From assembly GCF_010093595.1 (NCBI RefSeq), contig NW_022985445.1, positions 1 through 64,000 on the forward strand: a stretch of 64,000 nucleotides of DNA. Reading direction: 5' to 3'. This document shows positions 1 through 13,300 of the stretch, in pieces. Position 1 is the stretch's first letter; every line of letters starts with the position of its first letter. Source of the stretch: Mytilinidion resinicola. Lineage: Eukaryota > Ascomycota > Dothideomycetes > Mytilinidiales > Mytilinidiaceae. The notes under the pieces are model-generated. The model did not search any database. It was not told where the DNA came from and saw only the letters and a program-made list of their open reading frames with translations. The translations under genes were made by a program, and so were the position numbers.

Positions 1-370
1 CCCCTTTTAAACTCTTACTTTATACTTAACACCTGCTTTCTTGTCCTACTTTAAATATTCGCTGCTGCCGCCTTTCCTTAACCCCACACGGGCACCTACC
101 CACCCCCTCTTTTTAAAAAACACCCCTTTTAAACTCTAACTCTACGTTTCCCTCTTACTTCTATACTCTACTCTAAACATCCACTGCCGCCGCCTTTCCC
201 TAATCCCACACGGGCACCCACCTACCCCCCCCTTTTAAAAACAAACTCTTTTAAACTCTTACTCTATACTTAACACTTGCTTTCTTATCCTACTTTAAAT
301 ATTTACTGCCGCCGCCTTCCTTTAACCCCACACGGGCACCCACCTACCCCCCCTTTAAAACTCTAATAAC
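1..370. repeat. Three tandem copies of a ~123-bp subtelomere-like repeat
   Basis: The phrase CCCTTTTAAACTCT (with small changes) recurs near 2, 124 and 250, and each unit also carries a CCGCCGCC stretch and CCCACACGGGCACC. The period is about 123 bp. The units differ by scattered substitutions. One AACCCTAA-type string follows at about 368-375 but there is no telomere array. The repeat lies just beyond the 3' end of the helicase gene, as subtelomeric repeats often do. It may continue to the left of the window. Confidence 0.75.
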
Positions 371-470
371 CCTAAACTTCCTATTTCCTAACCTGCTCTA
401 TAAATCTAACAAATCCCCAACACATTCGATTCAACTCTAATCCACCCTATTAAACCTTCCCGCCAAACTA

Positions 471-3400
471 TTATAACACGCTCCCCTAATCCCCGTCGCT
501 GCCTTCTTTCCACCCCCCCTTTTGCATCTCCTCCTTAACGAAATTTCCAAACTCCTCGGGATACTGCACCTATACTGCGTACACCGCTGCTGCCAATACT
601 CCCTTATACTAACACTTCTTTCCCCTTTGCTTCTGCCACCCTCCCCGCGTTATGTCCTCTTTGTAACTTGCGCAAACCCCCTGTAGCAATCCGCACTCCT
701 AACACCCTAAAAACGGTGCCCACAACATCTTCGCCCCCTTCCCTTGCGCCTTCTTTATTAGGTTCATCTTTTCTTAAAACATCTTAATTGCTACCCGAAT
801 ATTCTCCGCTTCCGGCTTATCGCAATGCTAAATATTGTGCCCCTTACTCCTTTCCTTCTATGCCTAACATCGCTGGCAACCCACCTTCTACTGCTCTATT
901 AATTCAACTAATCTATCCACCTCCAACACTTCTGTCGACTATAAACTTACCTCTCCAATTGCTCGTGCCTTTCGAACTGACAACTGCTGCTTAAATTCCA
1001 CTCTCTCTGCAACCGCCTTCTTTTCTATCCGGGGTGTTGCTGGTGGTACCCCTAATATGCTGTCTGCTGTAGTAACGCCCCATACATCGTTGTCGGGCTT
1101 ATCGGCGTCCTTAATTGCAACTATCGTGCTGGCGCGTATATCCTAATTAATCGAAACAATCTTATCTGTGTCCCTGTTGGCGACTACTATATTAGTTATT
1201 GCTTTGGCTTCTATAACTGCCTCCTCTTTATTAACTGCTACCCCTAAACGCGCTTAATATCGCTAACATCTCTATTCCCCCTCTTCGCATTCTACTCGCT
1301 CTTAGTTCCTATCTATTGCACCGTTAATTATCTTTCTTATACAACCCCTACCCACAATAAATCCCTATATTTCCTCCTCAACATCCTCCCCAAAATCCTG
1401 CTCGTGAACAACGCCCCTTTTATCTATTCGGAATCCGTGCATAATTATTGCTTCACTCTTCCGCCCATCACGCCCTACCCTTCCGCTCTCCTGCGCGTAA
1501 TGCCGCATTTTTCGAATTGTTCCAATATGCACTACCGCTCGAATTGTTGGCGCATTAATACCCAACCCCAATGCGTTCGTGGCCGTAAACACCTGCTGTT
1601 GCCCTTTAGTTAACTGCTTCACCAACTCGCTCTTCTCCTTGCTGCTTCCCACGTTTCGGTGGAAACAAACGCACTCTAAAACTTCTGCTAATCGAATTGT
1701 CTTCTTTACCGTGTCGCAATATATAATTACCTGCCCCCCCGCGTGCTTCTGCTTTAAACTCTCTACCAACTCAACAACTGCGTCTTCTTCCTATTGCATG
1801 TTGTATTGTTAAATGCGGTATATAATGTTTTTCCGCGTTGTTAGCCCCCGAAACCACTGGCATTCTTCCCTGGCTGGCAACCCCATTAATCGAATAAATT
1901 CCTCCTCTTCTCGGGGCTGGATTATTGCCGTTAAATACACTAACTGCGTTTCTATTATAACCAAATTCCTTAACGCCAATATCCTGCTCCTCCACCCGCC
2001 TACTAAATCCAAAATTACGTGGTATTTGTTAATTACAATCCGGTCTAACTGTCCCATCAACCGCTGTCGGTTGATAAAATTGCTAAATGCCTCCCCAACC
2101 GCCGACTCCGGCGTGACCAACACGACCTGCGCCTATTTTTGCGGACTTTAACTGTTCTATTTAACGCAACTAATACCGGCTTTATTGCAACGGCTTTTTA
2201 TATCCTCCTGCAACGACACTAATAGCACAACTACTACTGTTACGCCTGTTGAACACGATGCTGGCAATATAAACAACACGCTCTTACCTCCACCTGTGCC
2301 TATAATAGCAACTACCGGGCTCTTATAGTGTATAATAGCCTTTAATACTGGTCTCTGCACGCCCCAAAATTCGGCCTTTTCGCCTACTAACGCTTTCAAC
2401 TGCTGCTCTATATCCACTAATTTTATTATCTTCCACCGTCGATATTCCTCCTTAATAGCCTCCTTTCTGTTAGCTGCCGCGCGGGTTCCTTTCTTTAGCT
2501 TGGTCTGTATCGCGCACAGGAACTATAAAAACCAATGCCACTCTGTGCTGACCCTCCGCAACTGTGCCCTTCTTGCCTTAGTGCTAAATATCGACTCTAT
2601 AATCGACCGACTGTATATTCCCCCTCTAATCCTAGATCTATAGCCGGTCTAGATATTAAATGCTTTGTCTTTATTATCTAAATCGTCCTCGTCGCCCTGC
2701 ACCACCGCCTTTATAACCGCCTTAGAATTAATATATCAACAGTATATAGCCTTAGTGCCGTGTCTCCATGCTATAATATTCAACTTAACCCCTATCTATC
2801 GCAACAACGCTCCTTGCAATGCCATCTTTAAACGGTTGGAATTCTATTTCTTAGGTGACGGGACTGTGTTCTTTCCCCCTTTATCCTCGGCGATGTTTTC
2901 GGTTTCTTCTATTGCTTCGTATTCTTCTTCTCCTTACTCTTTATCCTTCTCTTTATCCTCCTCTTCTTTATCCTCTTTATCTTCTGCGCTTGCTGCATTA
3001 TTAATTTAAACCCGCCTCCGCTTCCTCTGTAGTATCGTCCAACCCTTTTCGGGCTCGGGCTCCTATATAAATGGACTGATCTCTGCTGGTTAACCGCCCT
3101 ATACACTCTCTAACCTCTGCTAAAATGGCAACACCAACCACAAATAATACACCACCAATTCGCCCACCGCGCGTGGCAAATATTGGTGGATAACCTTAGC
3201 CTTTCCACTAACTTTTATACCTTTATGGTATGCCGTTATATATACCACTAACCCGTCCTTAATAAAAATCCCCCTACTATCGCTATTCGGGCTGTTTTAA
3301 TGCTGCACCGTTATTAACTCTATTCCACGCGCTGGCAACCCACCCGTTATATGCACCAACGCTGCCAAATGCTGCCGGAATACTCGCATCGCTCGTGCAT

Positions 3401-5450
3401 ACTTTTTAATCTCCTTCCCCTTCTATGCTAACCCTTGCTTGCCTTTTGCTGCTATAGCGGCTGCTGGGTCGCTGGCTCTAATATTAATAAACCTCTTCCT
3501 AATCTTCTGCTCCTGGCTGACCCGATTACTTAACCACCTCTTTCTATGCACGCCCCTAAATCCCAACTCTTAATTTCGCGGGTCCTCGATAAAACTCTAT
3601 CCCGACTGTTGCTCGGCTGGGTTATCTACTAAATGCGCCCAATTAATAGCTGGCAATGCAACAGCTTTCTGTCCACTTAACAGCCCCCGCACAACTTAAT
3701 CGACCTCTTCCAACAATAATAAATCCCGGTGCAACTCGACCCGGGCTGTCTCTACTAACCCGTGGACTATTAAACGCAACTAGGGCATGCTAAATCGAAT
3801 ATTACTATATAACAACGTATTATCCATCTACTTAATTACGCCCTCGGCATTAGTGGTGTACCGGATCTTTATCCTATACGCCTTTAACCGCTGCAACTAA
3901 TCCACGGGGTGCAGTATTCCGCTATATTAAACCAACGTTATAAACCGGTCTGCTATCTCTTGCACAAATTTAAAATGCGCCGGCGCTATTTCCTTAGCGT
4001 CTTTCTGGCTGAAATGCTCCTTCTATTATATATCCGCCGCGCGCTTTTTACGCATCTTTATGGCCTGATATAAAACCAACATGCGGGATATATTAACAAT
4101 AGCTGCAATCTTGGGCGTGTATATTAACGCGCTTTCCCAACCGTATTGCTGGCTAATGCCTAAAACGGCCATGCCGCTAATTAATGCGCTGGTATACTTG
4201 TTGTCCGTGAACAGGTGGTCTAACAACGCTAATATAAATGCTAAAACGGCCTCCTCCAACCTCTCTTGCTCCTCCTCGTTAATTATATAACTGTTGTTGC
4301 TATCACTGCTGTCGTCGCTAATATCACTATTATTGCTATCCTCCTCTTCATCCTGCCCTACTATTATCTCGATCTTTGCTAACGCTAACCCCTGTTTGCC
4401 TATTAACCTAAATACTGGCCTCTAGTTCTAGATATCGCCCTTACTCTCTAACTTTTCTATCTCCTTGCTGCAAATCGGCTCTATTCTGCGGGTTCTCTAA
4501 ATATAACGGACAATGGCCAACCAACACGCGCTGTATTTAACTATTGTCTTGCCTGTCTGGCGTGCGCTGAACGGCTTCTTGTTTGTTTTGTTGCCGGTTT
4601 CACGTCGATTAATATAATTTATAGCTGCCAATCCAACCACGCTGGCTTTAGATGCTTGCTGCGCCTTCTAAATTACTATCTCAACTGCAAAACACAAATT
4701 GGCCAACGCTCCCTCTCTCTTCTCGGGCTTGCGCATTAACAACTCCAACCACTCGCTATCTAATCTCTTTAAATGCTTTGCCTATCCGGCGCGGTTTAAC
4801 TATGCATTGACCTCGAATCGGTTGTCGTCGGCCTAGATCTGACTACTCGCTTCCTTATCGGCTCTCTCGATGTTAATTATTGCCTGTGTAAATGCGGCCT
4901 CTAATGCCTCCTGGATAGGATCCTTCTATTCTTCTCTCTCGGCGGCTGGGTTGTGCGCGTTTACCTAGAACAATCGGGCCAACAACGCCTTACTGCTGAA
5001 TTTCTGGCAATACACGCCAACTTCCCACATCTTCGCCCGCTGCACAATGCTCTGCTGCCTTTAGTGATAACATCCTCGCTTTTACGGATTCTCCCACCTA
5101 TGCTCCTTCTTATAATAGGTCTGTATATTCTGCAAACCGCGCACTATAGCTCTATACGGCTGGTCGTTTTTATAGGTTCCTAAACATTTCAATCCGTTAT
5201 GCTAAATAGGTAAATGCGGCACGGGTTTAGCGGTGGGTGCTGGGAAAACAACCTGCCTGTTGTTCTGGGCCCAATCTTCCATATCTGCTACGGCCTCTTA
5301 TATGGATTTTCGTGTTGCTAATGTTAATTCCTGGTAGTGCTTGGTTAAATGCATTTATAACTGCGTTTTAGTAATACCGTGGCTACAAACTCGGCAAACT
5401 ACGATGCGGTACTGCGGGATATGCTCGAAAATTCGGGTGAATTGTTCCAT
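471..5450 (-). pseudogene. Telomere-linked RecQ-like helicase, full-length, RIP-inactivated (copy 1)
   Basis: Relic of a subtelomeric RecQ-like helicase. Reading from the ATG at 5450 to a stop at 471 stays in one frame for 1,660 codons without intron or frameshift; breaks are TAA/TAG codons, the type RIP makes from CAA/CAG/TGG. The N-terminus has a C2H2-type finger (CRVC near residue 20, later HLTKH) as in fungal OrsD/DUF3505-like helicase N-termini. Walker A GTGGGKS lies at about 2280-2300. Motif II reads NKYH at about 2019-2030, where DECH or similar is expected (D to N and C to Y fit RIP). Motif VI QESGRVGRDG lies at about 1464-1493. A Cys-rich C-terminal part (about 471-1360, with GCQRC and LGC.EC) matches the zinc-binding tail of these helicases. 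Family function is DNA unwinding tied to telomere maintenance; this copy cannot make a full protein as read. Confidence 0.88.
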
Positions 5451-6102
5451 AGCGTTTAATACGATTGCTACGATAATTGCTGTAACGGATTCACGGTTTA
5501 ATATAATAATAGGATGATGGAATATTAGATAATAGATAATTAATAAACGTGTTAATCGCCGTGTTAATAGCGGCCGGACGTGCTTTTAACTACTCTCACC
5601 GCTACTTAGACCCTTCCCAACGCCTCCTGCTCTTGGCCACCTGGATTATTACACCCGTCACTTAACTATGCATCTAGGGGATCCATCTACAACCTTGCGT
5701 GCCTGGGTGCAACTGGTGGCATAGTGGGTCCTAATTTCCGGGTACCTGGGGCTTGCAAATGGCTTGCAACGACTATATCTATTACAAACTTTAGGTACTT
5801 AACTACCCTCCTACGTTCGCGCCTTGACTGCGATCGCTGCGCACGGCCACGAACATTATTACAACCCTAACTACCCCAACGCGACGACGACAACATAATC
5901 CAACGGTCGCATTGTTAATCCGAATAGTGCATTTAATGCGCAATAGTCGATAACTTGCCTGCAGCGTTGGAACCAGCAAATTCGGTTGGGGTTTGCCACG
6001 GTATAATTTGATTTTCGTTTCTAAATTATATCGTTGCAGCGCACGGTTTAGTTTTAAATTATAATGTGGCATATACCACAATATGTTTTACCTATAGGTT
6101 GA
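5451..6102. repeat. Upstream part of the helicase repeat unit
   Basis: This 5' flank of helicase copy 1 is conserved in the other copies (ending near 10197 and 14627) and finishes with TTTTACCTATAGGTTGATAG. It marks the right border of the repeated unit. A minus reading frame at 5803-6081 is open for about 92 codons but resembles no family I know, and the same stretch is broken in the other copies. It probably carried the promoter. Confidence 0.6.
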
Positions 6103-7420
6103 TAGGGCTTATATATAGAGTGCGGCTTAGTGGTTTTTAGTAAGGCTTTCCTGGGCGGTATTAATATATTTATATATTTAGCGGTAGTACTTATACTATT
6201 TATATATATAGTTAGTAATATAGGCGGCAAACGCGGATTTGCTGTCCGGTAGAACTAAAAGAAAAAAGTAGGATATTAGGTCGGCGGTGCAGGTAGATAG
6301 CTAGGTAGGTAAGAAGCTATATAATATTACGGTCTCGGGCGGCAGGATTGCCCTAGCTAGCTCGGGCAGGTAGGTAGAAGTAATAACTAAATTTACTACG
6401 TGTTCTATAATACACGGCAGGCAGGCGGGTTAAATAATAAAACGTAGCTTAAGAAGCTATAAGAAGGTAGGGCGGCGGTTAGCAGGTATACTCCTGCTAA
6501 GGCTTGCATAGGCCCTTATAATAAGGCCTCTCGCCGGGTTCTAATATTACGTGTTACGCTATATAGTAAGCTTTACCGTTTAAGCTATAATAGTTAGATA
6601 AAGATTAGAAGTTTTTTTTAACTCCTTTTAAATATTAAAGGGTTAATTAAACGTTTAGTTTTTAGGGTTAGCAGGGCGGCGGCTATTAGAGAGGAGTTTA
6701 TTAAAGTCGGCGGAGTAACTTTAATAGTTAGGGTCCGTATACAGTTTATATTATTAGCAGGTATTAAGCTATTATTCGATTTATAAATAGAAGGCCCTGC
6801 AAATTATTAGTTAGGCGCTAGTAGTAGAGTAGGGGTAGATTTAGACTAAATTGCAGCTACTTCCTCCTGCAGAGCAGTAATTTCCTGTTTCTAGGCGGAT
6901 AAAACTTCTATTACAGCAGCCTACTATTTCTTTATAAAGCTAACGAGCTCTAGAAGTATTATAGTTAGGTTAGCAGAGGTGTTTATAGTAGTAAGGGTAG
7001 ATATAATATAATATTACGATAGCGCTATATATAAAAAGTTAAGAGCTTAAAAAAAAGCGTTAATTAGGTGCTATATATAATACTATATAGAGAATTAAAA
7101 CGTTGTATAAGGAATAGGAAAACGGGAGACAGGCCACCGGATATAAAGGTGTAGCTAAGCGTATAGTATACGGCCTCTATACCGTTTTAGCGCGTAGTAT
7201 ATATATACGCGAGGTTTTTACTAAATTAGGTAATAGGAAAAAGAGGCAGCTAGTAGGTGGCTAAAGCAGGACAGAATAGGAAGCGGAAGTAAAATAGGAG
7301 CAGAGCAGGGCAGGCAGGGCAGGAGGCCGGCTAATTAGTAGTAGGCCGGTGCAGATTGCTAGAGTTATAGCAATTTGCGGCAGAATTTCGGTAGGTAGGG
7401 TATTGCGGTTAATACTGTAA
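6103..7420. other. RIP-degraded AT-rich segment between helicase copies
   Basis: No intact gene is seen. The stretch is TA-rich, has short purine-rich AGGTAGGTAG runs near 6300-6370, and many in-frame stops on both strands. The part at about 6930-7330 has a Lys/Arg-rich relic in the plus direction that could be the C-terminal tail of a pogo-type transposase, but this is weak. The right border is sharp: at 7421 the sequence resumes as helicase copy 2, matching copy 1 from position 3172. Confidence 0.5.
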
Positions 7421-10197
7421 TATACCGCGTGTGGTAAATATTAGTAGATAACCTTAGCCTTTCTATTAATTTCTATACCTTTATAGTATGCCGTTATATA
7501 TACTACTAACCTATTTTTAATAAAAATCCCCTTACTATTACTATTCGGGCTGTTTTAATACTATACTATTATTAACTCTATTTTATACGCTGGCAACCTA
7601 CCTGTTATATATACTAACGCTGCTAAATACTGCCGGAATACTTATATTGCTTATATATACTTTTTAATCTTCTTCCTTTTTTATACTAACTTTTACTTAC
7701 CTTTTACTACTATAGCGGCTGCTAGGTTGCTAGCTTTAATATTAATAAACCTCTTCCTAATCTTCTGCTTCTAGCTAACCCGATTACTTAACTACCTTTT
7801 TCTATACACGCCCCTAAATCCTAACTCTTAATTCCGCGGGTTTTTAATAAAACTCTATTTTAACTATTACTTGGCTAGGTTATCTACTAAATGCGCCCAA
7901 TTAATAGCTGGTAATATAACAGGTTTCTATCTACTTAACGGCTTCCGCATAACTTAATTAACCTTTTTTAATAATAATAAATCCCGGTGCAACTCGACCC
8001 GGGCTATTTTTACTAACCTGTAGACTATTAAACGCAACTAGAGTATGCTAAATCGAATATTACTATATAATAATATATTATCTATCTACTTAATTACGCC
8101 CTTAGTATTAGTAGTATACCGGATCTTTATTCTATACGCCTTTAACCGCTGCAACTAATCTATAGGGTATAGTATTCCGCTATATTAAACTAATATTATA
8201 AACCGGTCTGCTATCTTTTATATAAATTTAAAATGCGCCGGCGCTATTTCCTTAGCGTTTTTCTGGCTGAAATGCTCCTTCTATTATATATCCGCCGCGC
8301 GTTTTTTATATATCTTTATAGCCTAATATAAAACTAATATACGGGATATATTAATAATAGCTGCAATCTTAGGCGTGTACGTTAACGCGCTTTCCTAACC
8401 GCATTGCTGGCTAATACCTAAAACGGCTATACCGCTAATTAATACGCTGGTATACTTATTATCCGTGAACTGGTGGTCTAATAATACTAATATAAATACT
8501 AAAACGGCCTTCTCTAACCTTTTTTACTTCTCCTTATTAATTATATAACTATTGTTGCTATTACTGCTATTATTGCTAATATTACTATTATTACTATTCT
8601 TCTTTTTATTCTACCTTACTATTATCTTAATTTTTACTAACGCTAACCCCTATTTACTTATTAACCTAAATACTAGCCTCTAGTTCTAGATATTACCCTT
8701 ACTTTCTAACTTTTTTATTTCTTTACTATAAATCGGCTCTATTTTGCAGGTTTTCTAAATATAACGGATAATAGCTAACTAATATGCGCTGTATTTAACT
8801 ATTATCTTACCTATCTAGCATACACTAAACGGCTTCTCGTTTGTTTTATTACCGGTTTTACGTCGATTAATATAATTTATAGCTGCTAATCTAACTACGC
8901 TAGCTTTAGATACTTACTGCGCCTTCTAAATTACTATCTTAACTATAAAATATAAATTAGCTAACGCTTTTTTTTTCTTCTTAGGCTTGCGTATTAACAA
9001 CTCTAACTACTTACTATTTAATTTTTTTAAATACTTTGCCTATCCGGCGCAGTTTAACTATGCGTTAACCTTAAATCGGTTATTATTAGCCTGGATTTAA
9101 CTGCTTGCTTCCTTATTAGCTCTTTTAATATTAATTATTACCTATATAAATACGGCCTCTAATACCTTCTAGATAGAATCCTTTTATTCTTCTCTTTCGG
9201 CGGCTAGGTTGTGCGCGTTTACCTAGAATAATCCGGCTAATAATACCTTACTGCTAAATTTCTAGTACTACACGCCTTTTTTCTATATTTTTACCCGCTA
9301 TATAATATTCTATTACCTTTAGTAGTAATATTCTTACTTTTATAGATTTTTCTATTTATATTCCTTTTTATAATAGGTTTATATATTCTGTAAACTATAT
9401 ATAATAGAATAATATAGCGCGCTGTTTTTATAGGCTCTTAAATACTTTAATCTATTATACTAAATAGGTAAATATAGTATAGGCTATACTACTGCCAGCA
9501 GGAAAATTACCTGCCTATTATTTTGCGCCTAATTTTCTAAACCTGCTGCGGCCTCTGCTATAGCCTTTTATATTATAACTGTAAACTTCTAGTAGTATAT
9601 AGCTAAATGCTTTTATAACTGCCCTTTAGTAATACTATATCTATAATCTCTATAAACTATAATATAATACTATAGAATATACTTAAAAACTTAGGTAAAT
9701 TATTCTATACCTTACTATATAATTACTATAATAACGGTTAATAAATTAAATAGATGCTTTTATATAGTAACTCGCCTTTTTATCTATATTCTATTAAATT
9801 ACACCGCATTTTATTATCTCCTAATTATCGGGTATTATACCTGCGTGCCTATAGTACCTTATATATATAATCTACTACTATACCTTAATAATACGGGCTG
9901 TAGAAACACGGCGTGGCGGGCGTTTTAGCTGCTATGCACGGCTATGAATACTAATATTACTAATATAACCCTAACCTCTAATAATAATACTACGCCGCGG
10001 TTATATACTAATTCTAAATAGTATATTAAATACGCAATAGTTAATAACCTGCCTATAGTAGTGCTTCTAGCAAAATCTATTAGAGTTCCCTATAGTATAG
10101 TTTAATTTTCGTTTCTAAATTATATTATTAGACTGTATAGTTTACTTTTAAATTATAATATAAAATATTTTATAATATATTTTACCTATAGGTTAAT
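7421..10197 (-). pseudogene. Truncated RIP-degraded helicase, N-terminal half (copy 2)
   Basis: Aligns by eye with 3172-6102 of copy 1, so the finger region and upstream flank are present but the helicase motor is missing. The left end is cut by the segment 6103-7420. Substitutions against copy 1 are almost all C to T or G to A, mostly at CA/TG. The start codon reads ATA (plus-strand TAT near 9706-9708) instead of ATG. Not coding. Confidence 0.82.
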
Positions 10198-10378
10198 AGT
10201 GTATTAAATACGTAATAGTTAATAACCTGCCTATAGTAGTGCTTCTAGTAAAATCTATTAGGGTTTCCTATAGTATAGTTTAATTTTCGTTTCTAAATTA
10301 TATTATTAAACCGTACAGTTTACTTTTAAATTATAATATAAGATATTTTACGATATATTTTACCTATAGGTTAATAGA
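10198..10378. repeat. Isolated 181-bp end fragment of the helicase repeat
   Basis: Repeats 10017-10197 almost exactly, from the TGTATTAAATACG phrase to the terminal ACCTATAGGTTAATAG. It is a second copy of the right end of the repeat unit, joined directly to copy 3 at 10379. The next bases match copy 1 from position 1664, so this is a deletion or recombination joint between tandem units. Confidence 0.78.
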
Positions 10379-13300
10379 AATAAACGTATTCTAAAACTTC
10401 TGCTAATTAAACTGTTTTTTTTACTATATTATAATATATAATTACCTGCTCTTTTATATACTTCTGCTTTAAACTTTCTACTAACTTAATAATTACGTTT
10501 TTTTTCTTTTATATATTATATCGTTAAATACGGTATATAATATTTTTCCGCGTTATTAGCCCCTAAAACTACTAGTATTCTTTTCTAGCTAGCAACTCTA
10601 TTAATTAAATAAATTCCTTTTTTTTTAGGGCTAGATTATTACTATTAAATATACTAACTATATTTCTATTATAACTAAATTCCTTAACGCTAATATCCTG
10701 CTCCTTTACCCGCTTACTAAATCTAAAATTACGTGGTATTTATTAATTATAATCCGGTCCAACCGTTTTATTAACCGCTGTTAGTTAATAAAATTACTAA
10801 ATACCTTTCTAACTGCTAACTGCGGCGTAACTAATATAACCTGCGCCTATTTTTACGGACTTTAACTATTCTATTTAACGCAACTAATGCCGGCTTTATT
10901 ATAATAGTTTTTTATATCCTTTTATAATAATACTAATAGTATAATTACTACTATTATACCTGTTAAATATAATACTAGTAATATAAATAAAACGCTTTTA
11001 CCTTTACCTATACCTATAATAGCCTTTAATACTAGTTTCTATATACCCTAAAATTCGGCCTTTTTACCTACTAATACTTTTAACTGCTGCTCTATAGTTA
11101 CTAATTTTATTATTTTCTACTTTTAATATTTCTTCTTAATAGCCTTTTTTCTATTAGCTACTGCGCAGGTTCCTTTTTTTAGCTTAGTTTATATTGCGTA
11201 TAGAAACTGTAAAAACTAATACTATTCTATACTAACCCTCTATAACTATACTTTTTTTACTTTAGTGCTAAATATTAACTCTATAATTAACTAACTATAT
11301 ATTCCCTTTTTAATTCTAGATCTATAGCCGGTCTAGATATTAAATACTTTATCTTTATTATCTTTATTATTTTTATTACCCTGCACTACCGCCTTTATAA
11401 CCGCCTTAGAATTAATATATTAACAGTATATAGCCTTAGTGCTGTGTTTCTATACTATAATATTTAACTTAACCTCTATCTATTATAATAATACTCCTTA
11501 TAATACTATTTTTAAACGGTTGGAATTCTATTTCTTAGGTAATAGAACTGTGTTCTTTTCCCCTTTATTTTTAGTAGTATTTTCGGTTTCTTCTATTACT
11601 TTATATTTTTTTTCTTCTTACTTTTTATTTTTCTTTTTATCCTCTTCTTTTTTATCCTTTTTATTTTCTGCGCTTACTATATTATTAATTTAAACCCGCT
11701 TCCGCTTCTTCTATAGTATTATCTAACCCTTTTCGGGCTTAGGCTTCTATATAAATAGACTAATCTCTACTAGTTAACCGCCCTATATACTTTTTAACCT
11801 CTGCTAAAATAGTAATACTAACTATAAATAATATACTACTAATTCGCCTACTGCGCGTAGTAAATATTAGTAGATAACTTTAGCCTTTTTACTAACTTCT
11901 ATACCTTTATAGTATACTATTATATATACTACTAACCTATTTTTAATAAAAATCCCTCTACTATTACTATTTAGGCTATTTTAATACTATACTATTATTA
12001 ACTCTATTCTATATATTAGTAACCTACCTATTATATACACTAATACTATTAAATACTACTAGAATACTTATATTACTTATATATACTTTTTAATCTTTTT
12101 CCCCTTTTATACTAACCCTTACTTACCTTTTACTGCTATAGCAGCTGCTAGGTTACTAGCTCTAGTATTAATAAACCTCTTCCTAATTTTCTGCTCCTAG
12201 CTAACCTAATTACTTAACCACCTTTTTCTATATACGCTCCTAAATTCTAACTTTTAATTTCGCAGGTTTTTAATAAAACTCTATTCTAACTATTACTTAG
12301 CTAGGTTATCTACTAAATACGCCTAATTAATAGCTAGTAATATAATAGGTTCCTATCTATTTAATAGCTTCTATATAACTTAATTAACCTCTTCTAATAA
12401 TAATAAATCCCGGTGCAACTCGACCCGGGCTATTTCTACTAACCTATAGACTATTAAACGCAACTAGGGTATACTAAATTAAATATTACTATATAATAAT
12501 ATATTATCTATTTATTTAATTACGCCCTTAGTATTAGTAGTATATTAAATTTTTATTCTATACGCCTTTAACCGCTGCAACTAATCTATAAAGTATAGTA
12601 TTCCGCTATATTAAACTAATATTATAAACCGGTCTGCTATTTCTTATATAAATTTAAAATGCGCCGGCGCTATTTCCTTAGCTTTTTTCTAGCTAAAATG
12701 CTTCTTCTGTTGTATATCCGCCGCGCGCTTTTTACGCATTTTTATAGCCTAATATAAAACTAATATACAGGATATATTAATAATAGCTGTAATTTTAGGC
12801 GTATATATTAACGCGCTTTCCTAACTATATTACTAGCTAATACCTAAAACGGCTATACCGCTAATTAATACGCTGGTATACTTATTATCTATAAACAGGT
12901 GGTCTAATAACGCTAATATAAATGCTAAAACGGCCTTTTCTAACCTTTTTTACTCCTTCTCGTTAATTATATAACTATTATTGCTATTACTGCTATTATT
13001 GCTAATATTACTATTATTACTATTCTTCTTTTTATCTTACCCTACTATTATCTTAATCTTTGCTAGCGCTAACCCCTATTTACCTATTAACCTAAATACT
13101 AGCCTTTAGTTCTAGATATCGCCCTTACTTTTTAACTTTTCTATCTCCTTACTATAAATCGGCTCTATTCTGTAGGTTCTCTAAATATAATAGATAATAG
13201 CTAACTAATATGCGCTATATTTAACTATTATCTTGCCTATTTAGCGTACGCTAAACAGCTTTTTATTTATTTTATTGCCGGTTTTATATTAATTAATATA

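Noticed and set aside
365..376. Telomere repeat
   Set aside because: Only one AACCCTAA-type string, not an array.
2665..3009. Ser/Phe-rich plus ORF, with a mutated twin at 11439-11693
   Set aside because: Antisense to the helicase gene in a region of TCTTC/TTATCC low complexity; its openness follows from that composition.
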